NCBI RefSeq assembly: GCF_018343815.1
Contig: NZ_CP060791.1
Coordinates: 452,113-516,112 of the forward strand
Direction of reading: 5' to 3'
DNA from: Chlamydia crocodili
GTDB taxonomy: Bacteria > Chlamydiota > Chlamydiia > Chlamydiales > Chlamydiaceae
DNA: 64,000 bases
The notes beneath the pieces were generated by a model. The model was not told the DNA's origin. It worked only from the letters and a program-made list of their open reading frames with translations, and made no database searches. A program made the position numbers and the translations under genes. Shown in pieces: positions 58,462-64,000 of this stretch (positions are counted from its first letter, which is position 1; the number at the start of each line of letters is the position of its first letter).

Positions 58462-59071
58462 TTATAAACTCTTATTCTACTGTGGATTATGGCTTCCTCT
58501 GGGGATTATGCTCCCCATGGATGCAGCAGGAGGAAAAACCCCATCTATACAAACCGTGCTTGCGGAAGTCGAAGATGCTTCCGCAAAGTTATTATGTCAT
58601 GAAGCTGAAATACAGATATTAGTAGATCGTATAGATGAACAAGATGGTAAAATCCAAAGACTGTCTTCTGTGAAACCAGAATCTCTTACAAAACAAATTC
58701 AACAATTAGAAATCGAACAAAAAACTCTAGCAAAAACTGTTGCTGTTCTTACAGCTTCTGTAAAGGATATCCAAGCTACCCTAAATAATAAACTTCAAGA
58801 AATACAAAAAGACCACAAAACTCTCTCTCAAGATATTCGTCTTTTACGACGTTCTCTCCTAGCCCTTGTCGATGGTTCTCCTCCTGAAACTTACACCGAT
58901 TTTTCTGATGAGGTGCCAGCACATATTCACATCGTGAGACCTGGAGAAACCTTAGGTAAAATCGCTGCAAAATATAAGATTCCCATATCAGAGTTAAAAA
59001 AACTTAATAAATTAAATTCTGATGTTATTTACGCTAATCAAAAGCTTTGTTTACCAGAGAATAAGAAATAA
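58451..59071 (+). CDS. LysM protein with coiled coil, in CpoB position
   Basis: 206 residues from ATG 58451, overlapping pal by 11 bases; a longer reading frame from 58412 lies inside pal. Signal-like N-terminus (about 5-27), a long coiled coil (about 35-140; QIQQLEIEQKTLAKTV), then one C-terminal LysM (about 159-203; HIVRPGETLGKIAAKYKI). LysM binds glycan chains of peptidoglycan. The last place in the tol-pal operon is usually held by cpoB, also coiled-coil but with TPRs. CT601 orthologue. Division role inferred. Confidence 0.85.
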   Translation: MHVNYKLLFYCGLWLPLGIMLPMDAAGGKTPSIQTVLAEVEDASAKLLCHEAEIQILVDRIDEQDGKIQRLSSVKPESLTKQIQQLEIEQKTLAKTVAVLTASVKDIQATLNNKLQEIQKDHKTLSQDIRLLRRSLLALVDGSPPETYTDFSDEVPAHIHIVRPGETLGKIAAKYKIPISELKKLNKLNSDVIYANQKLCLPENKK

Positions 59072-59168
59072 TCATCAGTTTTTCATAACTAATATTTACT
59101 TCTCACTATAGATAATAAACAAAGTCTTTTGTAGGATCAGAAATAAAATCCGATTTATCCATAATTCA

Positions 59169-59567
59169 ATGAAACTGACAATTGCTTTATTTGGTGAGGC
59201 AGAAAAAGGAAGTTATGATACTGCTTACCTATGTTGCAGTACAGCAGACCTTTATGACCATCTCGGCGGAGGATCTGCGTCAACTAGATCAGGGATAGCC
59301 TTAGCCATACAAGCTTTGATGTACAACTATAATGTACTTTATTTCAGAGTGAAAGAAGAAGGGTACTGCGTAGATAGCTATTTTTTTGGTCTACACTTTT
59401 TAAATACTCAGACTAATTTAAAAAATATTATCGCTATGGGTCTCCCAGGTGTTGGAGACCAACATATTATAGAAGCCTCTAAGTCTCTATGCCGAAAATA
59501 TAAGAGTTTTCTTTTGTTTTTCGAACAAGATCTCTACGATTTATTAACTTTTAATAAAGTTTTCTAA
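59169..59567 (+). CDS. Hypothetical protein
   Basis: 132 residues of unknown function. Mostly soluble, with scattered cysteines (LCCST, CVDS, LCRK) and a Gly-rich segment (HLGGGSASTRSG, about 31-42). No signal peptide, helix pair or enzyme motif is visible. It ends 4 bases inside the converging ahpC. CT602 orthologue by position. Confidence 0.7.
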   Translation: MKLTIALFGEAEKGSYDTAYLCCSTADLYDHLGGGSASTRSGIALAIQALMYNYNVLYFRVKEEGYCVDSYFFGLHFLNTQTNLKNIIAMGLPGVGDQHIIEASKSLCRKYKSFLLFFEQDLYDLLTFNKVF

Positions 59568-60154
59568 TCAATAGTTCCGAAATACTCTTTTAAGCCCTCT
59601 TCATTAGGGGCCATCGCCTTCTGTCCTTGATGCCAATTTGCGGGACATACAAGTCCATGGTTTTCAAAGAAAATCAAAGCATCTAATACACGAAGCTCTT
59701 CGTCTATAGAGCGACCTAGAGGAAGATCATTGATTACCACATGTCTGATTATACCCTCCTTATCGATCAAGAAAGATCCGCGGAATGACAATCCAGACTG
59801 AGAGTCTAGTACACCATAGAGTTTAGAAAGTTCATGAGTTGTATCAGAAACTAGAGGATAGGTAACACCTTTAACTCCACCAGCTTTTTTATCGGTATCT
59901 AACCAACGTTTGTGGGTATCGAGATCATCAACGGAGCAACCAATGATTTGCGCACCGCGATTTTCAAATTCTTCTAAAGAATTCTGGAAAGCATGAAGCT
60001 CTGTAGGACACACATAAGTGAAATCTTTAGGATAAAAGAAAAGAATAACGTATTTACCACGATAATCTTTCAAAGAAACATTCTTTACTTCGCCGTCAAC
60101 GACTGCTTGTACAGAAAAATCTGGGGCAGTTTTCCCAATAAATAGCGATCCCAT
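59564..60154 (-). CDS. ahpC: 2-Cys peroxiredoxin
   Basis: 196 residues from ATG 60154, preceded by a good ribosome site (AGGGTGG). A longer frame from 60241 would run through the tRNA and is rejected. Peroxidatic Cys is C49 in DFTYVCPTE; resolving Cys is C170 in HGLVCPANW, making it a typical 2-Cys enzyme of the AhpC/Prx1 class. Reduces peroxides using a thiol donor such as thioredoxin. A tRNA gene lies 28 bases upstream on the same strand. CT603 orthologue. Confidence 0.94.
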   Translation of the reverse strand: MGSLFIGKTAPDFSVQAVVDGEVKNVSLKDYRGKYVILFFYPKDFTYVCPTELHAFQNSLEEFENRGAQIIGCSVDDLDTHKRWLDTDKKAGGVKGVTYPLVSDTTHELSKLYGVLDSQSGLSFRGSFLIDKEGIIRHVVINDLPLGRSIDEELRVLDALIFFENHGLVCPANWHQGQKAMAPNEEGLKEYFGTID

Positions 60155-60182
60155 TACCACCCTATTTTTTATGATTATGCAT

Positions 60183-60255
60183 CGCACCAGAGAGGACTTG
60201 AACCTCTGACCACCTGGTTCGTAGCCAGGTACTCTATCCACTGAGCTACTGGTGC
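60183..60255 (-). tRNA. tRNA-Arg (anticodon ACG)
   Basis: 73-base gene on the minus strand. Acceptor arms GCACCAG and CTGGTGC pair perfectly, with G as the discriminator. The D-arm AGCTCAGTGG is standard, the anticodon stem CCTGG/CCAGG encloses loop CTACGAA (anticodon ACG, Arg; the wobble A is normally deaminated to inosine), and the T-arm is AGAGGTTCAAGTCCTCT. CCA is not encoded. It lies upstream of ahpC on the same strand. Confidence 0.96.
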
Positions 60256-60403
60256 ACAGCTCTTTCGATAAAAAGTGTAGTCAAGTTGGGCCAAATGATC
60301 AAGTCTTTCTCCTTATCTTTGAAAAAAAGATCATTCTAAACCAAAAAGATAGTATTACATCAGGAGTTATATAAAATTTATTTACTTATGGATTCTTCGA
60401 AAA

Positions 60404-62014
60404 TTAGGTTTCTGGAAAGGGTGAGTTTTGCATTTCTTCCGAAGAGTCTACAATAAAAAACGAACTAGTCAAAAGTAAACAAGAGATAGAAATAGAATAT
60501 TTCAAAGCAAATTTAATTACTGTGAAAGGATCAAACACTCCTGAGGTAATTAAATTTTCAAAAGTATCGTTAATGCAATTATATCCAAAGCAAGGGTTTG
60601 GATGCGCTAGAACAGTATCTACTACATATTCTGGAACTTTCCCACAATTCGTAGCCAAGATTCTAAGAGGAACTTCTGCGGATTGCAACATGCACTTACA
60701 CCCAAACATTACCCCCTTAGATAATTGCTCAGGGATTTTCACGATAGATGCTGCGCGAGCTAAGGCTGAACCTCCTCCGGGAAGACAACCTTCTTTAAAA
60801 GCAGCTTTTATACATTTTAAAGCGTTCTCTAATCGAATTTTCTTTTCTTTGAACTCATTTTCTGTCATAGCTCCTAAAGATATCTGAGCTATTCCACCAA
60901 CAAACCTAGCTAAACGCTTTTCTAAATCCTGAGTATCCATTTCAGATTTGCTATGCACGATAGCCTGGCGCAAATACCCAATACGCTGTTCTATTCTTTC
61001 TTGGTTTCCTTTCCCTTCAAAAAAAACAGTTGAGTCTTGATTAATAATGATTTTCCCTACTCGGCCTAAAATATCTAAACTACTCTTATCTAAAGAAATC
61101 CCTAATAAATCTCCTACAAGAGTAGCGCCTGTCAAAATGGCAATATCTTCTAAAATCTCTCTACGCTGTTGACCATATCCTGGAGCTTTTATTGCACATA
61201 CAGGAAGGCCTCCTTTCAGTTTATTAACAATTAAAATAGAGAGAAGCTGAGGATCAAAATCTTCAGCGATGATAATTAAAGGATCACCACTCGTTTGAAA
61301 GGTTTGTTCTAAAAAATGAATAAATGATTGATTTAAAGAAGATAATGTCTGGTTACACAATAAGATAGACGCATTTTCATACACCACTTCCATCGTCTCA
61401 GGATGCGTTACAAAATATGAAGATAAGTATCCCGAGTTTAACCCTACATGCGTCGTAGCTTGCAAAGTAATCTCTCTTCCTTCTTTTACTACGAAAACTC
61501 CTTCAACGCCTACTTGAGCTATAGCATCGGAAAGGATTGTTCCAATGGATGAATCATAATTGGCTGAGATTGTAGCTATATGAAACACATCTTCTGTTTT
61601 ACTGATTTCAACTACCAGCTTGGTAAGCTCCCTGTCTAACATTTCTCCGGCAAGTTGAATTCCTTGTTTGATTTCTAAAGGATCTAATCCAACAGCAATA
61701 CCTTTGAGTCCTGAAGAAAATAACGCATCTGTGAGTACGATAGCCGTAGTAGATCCGTCTCCTATATGAACTTCGGTTTGTAATGCAGCTTCTCTAGCAA
61801 GTTTTAGACCTGTATTTTCAAAAGCATCAGATAAATTGATCTCTTTAGCTATTGAAGCACCATGTTTCGTGACATAAGGAGGAGAAAAATCTTTTTTGAT
61901 AACAACATGAGGTCCTTGAGGTCCTAAAGTTGTGGTGACAGCCTTAGCTAAAGCACGCACGCCTCGATTTAACGCACTAAGCCCTTCTAATCGATTCTTG
62001 AATATTTTAGACAC
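60404..62014 (-). CDS. groEL2: GroEL paralogue (GroEL2 type), catalytic aspartates altered
   Basis: 536-residue chaperonin-family protein with no groES next to it. Overall GroEL layout is present (TLGPQGPHVVI, GDGSTTAIVL, KAPGYGQQRREIL, CLPGGGSALARAA). Of the three aspartates that matter for ATP hydrolysis in E. coli GroEL, D87 is kept (D86), but D52 is His (H51, VTKHGAS) and D398 is Asn (N397, IRLENALK). The C-terminal Gly-Gly-Met repeat tail is absent. This suggests a slow or inactive ATPase and a specialised role. CT604 orthologue. Confidence 0.93.
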   Translation of the reverse strand: MSKIFKNRLEGLSALNRGVRALAKAVTTTLGPQGPHVVIKKDFSPPYVTKHGASIAKEINLSDAFENTGLKLAREAALQTEVHIGDGSTTAIVLTDALFSSGLKGIAVGLDPLEIKQGIQLAGEMLDRELTKLVVEISKTEDVFHIATISANYDSSIGTILSDAIAQVGVEGVFVVKEGREITLQATTHVGLNSGYLSSYFVTHPETMEVVYENASILLCNQTLSSLNQSFIHFLEQTFQTSGDPLIIIAEDFDPQLLSILIVNKLKGGLPVCAIKAPGYGQQRREILEDIAILTGATLVGDLLGISLDKSSLDILGRVGKIIINQDSTVFFEGKGNQERIEQRIGYLRQAIVHSKSEMDTQDLEKRLARFVGGIAQISLGAMTENEFKEKKIRLENALKCIKAAFKEGCLPGGGSALARAASIVKIPEQLSKGVMFGCKCMLQSAEVPLRILATNCGKVPEYVVDTVLAHPNPCFGYNCINDTFENLITSGVFDPFTVIKFALKYSISISCLLLTSSFFIVDSSEEMQNSPFPET

Positions 62015-62123
62015 GTTCTTCTATTTCTCCCCTAGATTCCAGGGATAAGGCGACCCTATAAGGTCGCTTATAGAAACAACAAAAATTCCTGTCAAACAGA
62101 GGAAGCCCTAGAGGAAATTACTT

Positions 62124-63359
62124 TTAATCACCATAGTCGGCTATTAAGAAAGGCTTACGTATATTTTCAAACTTTGTTCTGCCTTCAATACATAATTTTT
62201 TTAGCGGCCAAACAATATAGCGCTCGTTTTGGCAAATATATAAAAACTTTTCTTCTCCTAAACAACGATGAATAGATGTTCTTCGCAAAGGAATTTTTTC
62301 CAAGGCTTTAAAAGCATTCTCGACTTGTTTAGGATAAAGGGTTTTTAGAGTACCTAAAATTGTACACTGAGTTTCCATAGGAAGGAACTCTTCAGAATTT
62401 TCTAACATAAGTAAAACCCCTGAACAAAATTCCATCTTATATTTACCAAAAAAAGGTTCATAACAAAAAGGATAGAACCTTACTCCCGGTAAACGTGCTT
62501 CATTTAATTTCTTAGCAACAAGATTACCATCCATCCAGGGAGCTCCAATTACTCTAAAAGGAAGGGTGTAACCTATACCAATACTTGATATAGACAAAGC
62601 TCCTATAATCCCCGTTGCTGCATAGAAAAAAGTCGTTTGTGCATCAGGAATTTGTGGGCTGGTGGGAATCCAGTTTAATCCAGTTTGAGAGAATGTCATC
62701 GAACGTTTCCATCCTTGCATAGGAACCACAGACACCTGAGCGTAGGGCGCATACTTCGCCTTATAAAATAAGGCTAGTTCCCCTGGAGTCATCCCATAGC
62801 AATAAGGAATTTCTGGAGCATAATCCGATGGAGAGGTAGGCATCGGCCCATCAATTATCCTACCTCCCATGGGATTTGGGCGATCTAAAATAATCAAAGT
62901 CTTTTTATATTTTTGTGCAGCACAAACTAAATGAAGTAATGAAGAAACAAAAGTATAGGAACGCACTCCAATGTCTTGTACATCGTAGATTAAAACATCA
63001 CTACCTTGCACAGCACATTCAGGAATGTCTTTAATACCATAGAGGGACACTGTACGCACTCCTTGAACTCCTGGAGCTGCTCCTGGAGTTTCTGCAGGTG
63101 CAGTACCGTAATAGCCGTGTTCTAATGTACAAAGGATATTCAAAGAGCATAGATCTTTATGCTCTTGAAAAACAGATAAAGCATCCTTTCCTTCATTATT
63201 AATAGCAGCATTATGAGAAACTAATGTTACTTTCTTACCACGAATCCAAGAAATATAAGATTCATCGTTGAAAATACGATCTAACCCCACAGAAACTTGA
63301 GAAAATCCTAAGTAAGGAAATAAACATAATAAAATTAAAAACGAGTGTATTACTCTCAT
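62124..63359 (-). CDS. Exported NamZ-like exo-N-acetylmuramidase (DUF1343)
   Basis: 411 residues. Start at ATG 63359, preceded by AGGTG; a longer frame from 63425 adds 22 residues and is less likely. Signal peptide about 1-20 (FLILLCLFPYLGFS). Family marks: LVSHNAA, the catalytic-type Glu motif LEHGYYG (E80), YDVQDIGVRSYTFVSSL, LDRPNPMGG and PFRVIGAPWMDG. NamZ enzymes release N-acetylmuramic acid from glycan ends. Its presence fits turnover of the sparse chlamydial peptidoglycan. CT605 orthologue; activity inferred from family. Confidence 0.86.
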   Translation of the reverse strand: MRVIHSFLILLCLFPYLGFSQVSVGLDRIFNDESYISWIRGKKVTLVSHNAAINNEGKDALSVFQEHKDLCSLNILCTLEHGYYGTAPAETPGAAPGVQGVRTVSLYGIKDIPECAVQGSDVLIYDVQDIGVRSYTFVSSLLHLVCAAQKYKKTLIILDRPNPMGGRIIDGPMPTSPSDYAPEIPYCYGMTPGELALFYKAKYAPYAQVSVVPMQGWKRSMTFSQTGLNWIPTSPQIPDAQTTFFYAATGIIGALSISSIGIGYTLPFRVIGAPWMDGNLVAKKLNEARLPGVRFYPFCYEPFFGKYKMEFCSGVLLMLENSEEFLPMETQCTILGTLKTLYPKQVENAFKALEKIPLRRTSIHRCLGEEKFLYICQNERYIVWPLKKLCIEGRTKFENIRKPFLIADYGD

Positions 63360-63594
63360 AACACCTATCTGCCTATAAAAAACAACATTCTGATAGTTTG
63401 TATGTTGGTTAAGTACTGCTAGCAAAAAAGATATCTTTGTGCAACCGTGCTAATAGTTGTGTAGGTGCGTCTATTTCGATTATTTTGTAATATAATCGCG
63501 GAAGACACTACACTCGACAAAATTGCTAGTGTGATTTCAAACAAGACAAAAACTTTTAGTTATTTGCTCTTTCCCTTTTGCTAAGGAGAAACCC

Positions 63595-64000
63595 ATGAAG
63601 ATAGTAATTGCTAGCTCCCACGGTTATAAAATACGAGAAACCAAGACTTTTTTAAAACAATTAGGAAGTTTTGATATTTTCTCATTAACAGATTTCCCCA
63701 ACTATCACTCTCCTAAAGAAATAGGTTGCCTTCCTGAAGAAAATGCTTTAGCAAAAGGCCTTCATGCAGCAAAGGAGCTTAATTCTTGGGTTATTGCGGA
63801 TGATACTATGCTTATGGTACCTGCATTAAATGGTCTTCCTGGCAAACTGTCAGCCATTTTTGCTGGAGAAGATGCATGCGATAAAGATCACAGAAAAAAA
63901 CTTCTACAAGAAATGCAATCTTTAGAAAGTATTGTAGACCGCTCTGCATATTTTGAATGTTGTATTGTTCTTGCTTCTCCTGAAGGGAAATTCTTTAAAG
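63595..64000 (+). CDS. rdgB: RdgB/HAM1-type non-canonical purine NTP pyrophosphatase, 3' end outside window
   Basis: Partial gene; 135 codons are visible before the window ends. It hydrolyses ITP/dITP and XTP to keep them out of nucleic acids. ATG 63595 has a strong AAGGAG six bases upstream. [15 protein letters not shown] is the normal start, followed by [14 protein letters not shown] and the metal-binding [14 protein letters not shown], where the family usually reads ADDSGLxV; then GLPGKLSA. The Ser-Gly to Thr-Met change after the Asp pair is unusual. CT606 orthologue. Confidence 0.88.
   Translation, partial: MKIVIASSHGYKIRETKTFLKQLGSFDIFSLTDFPNYHSPKEIGCLPEENALAKGLHAAKELNSWVIADDTMLMVPALNGLPGKLSAIFAGEDACDKDHRKKLLQEMQSLESIVDRSAYFECCIVLASPEGKFFK

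Noticed and set aside
60155..60241. N-terminal extension of the peroxiredoxin by 29 residues
   Set aside because: It would be translated through the tRNA-Arg gene; ATG 60154 has a good ribosome site and gives the normal family length.
60294..60335. Inverted repeat AATGATC / GATCATT between the GroEL paralogue and the tRNA
   Set aside because: Long unpaired centre and no T-run in the direction of transcription; not convincing as a terminator.
60522..60887. Open frame of 121 codons antisense to the GroEL paralogue
   Set aside because: Shadow of a conserved coding region; composition mirrors the sense gene.

Overview
This window is a stretch of a Chlamydiaceae chromosome. Gene content and order suggest one of the former Chlamydophila species (psittaci/abortus/felis/caviae/pneumoniae side) rather than C. 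trachomatis, but I cannot fix the species. The evidence is a chlamydial-type split type III secretion system, a reduced type II-like secretion operon, a GroEL paralogue without GroES, RsbU, Inc-like bilobed membrane proteins, and chromosomal copies of plasmid-type genes. It is AT-rich, densely packed and almost wholly coding. No insertion sequence, prophage or CRISPR array was seen, and no gap between genes exceeds 300 bp. CTnnn names below are C. trachomatis orthologues assigned from memory and gene order.

Layout. 1-1115: end of mnmE and nth. 1263-6634: brnQ amino-acid carrier, a large SNF2 helicase and a small zinc-ribbon membrane protein. 6894-9217: lpdA-lipA (lipoamide metabolism). 9423-14201: type III secretion operon sctJ, a SctK-position gene, sctL, sctR, sctS, sctT, closed by a hairpin. 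14305-14757: Inc-like protein. 14851-23477 (minus): type II secretion/pseudopilus operon, transcribed CT573 - gspD - gspE - gspF - gspG - two pseudopilins - CT566. 23598-26420 (minus): mutL-pepP. 26648-30619: class II chaperone, a small basic protein, and translocators CopB and CopD, closed by a strong bidirectional terminator. 30699-31604 (minus): EamA-type transporter. 31813-38864: thrS, ParA-like, pGP6-like, CT584, trpS, uvrB in one tight run. 39043-40317: eno with its own promoter and terminator. 40560-44287: rsbU and a degenerate paralogue. 44264-44584 (minus): small Inc-like protein. 44858-47749: large unknown protein. 47746-51333 (minus): sdhCAB. 51429-54537 (minus): tatD and dsbD. 54709-59071: Tol-Pal operon (tolQ, tolR, tolA-like, tolB, pal, LysM protein). 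59169-63359: CT602, ahpC, tRNA-Arg, GroEL paralogue, NamZ-like muramidase. 63595-end: rdgB, cut by the window edge.

Main themes. Several envelope machines sit close together: a T3SS export gate, a T3SS translocon, a pseudopilus system and Tol-Pal. Several proteins look enzymatically altered. The GroEL paralogue lacks two of three catalytic aspartates. The protein after RsbU is a PP2C-like domain without metal ligands. The Nth protein lacks a complete iron-sulphur cysteine set, and MutL lacks the endonuclease motif. All three pseudopilins carry Ser instead of Gly at the expected peptidase site. The sctL leader can fold so that a distant Shine-Dalgarno comes next to its ATG. The large unknown protein at 44858-47749 carries a papain-like GSC motif.
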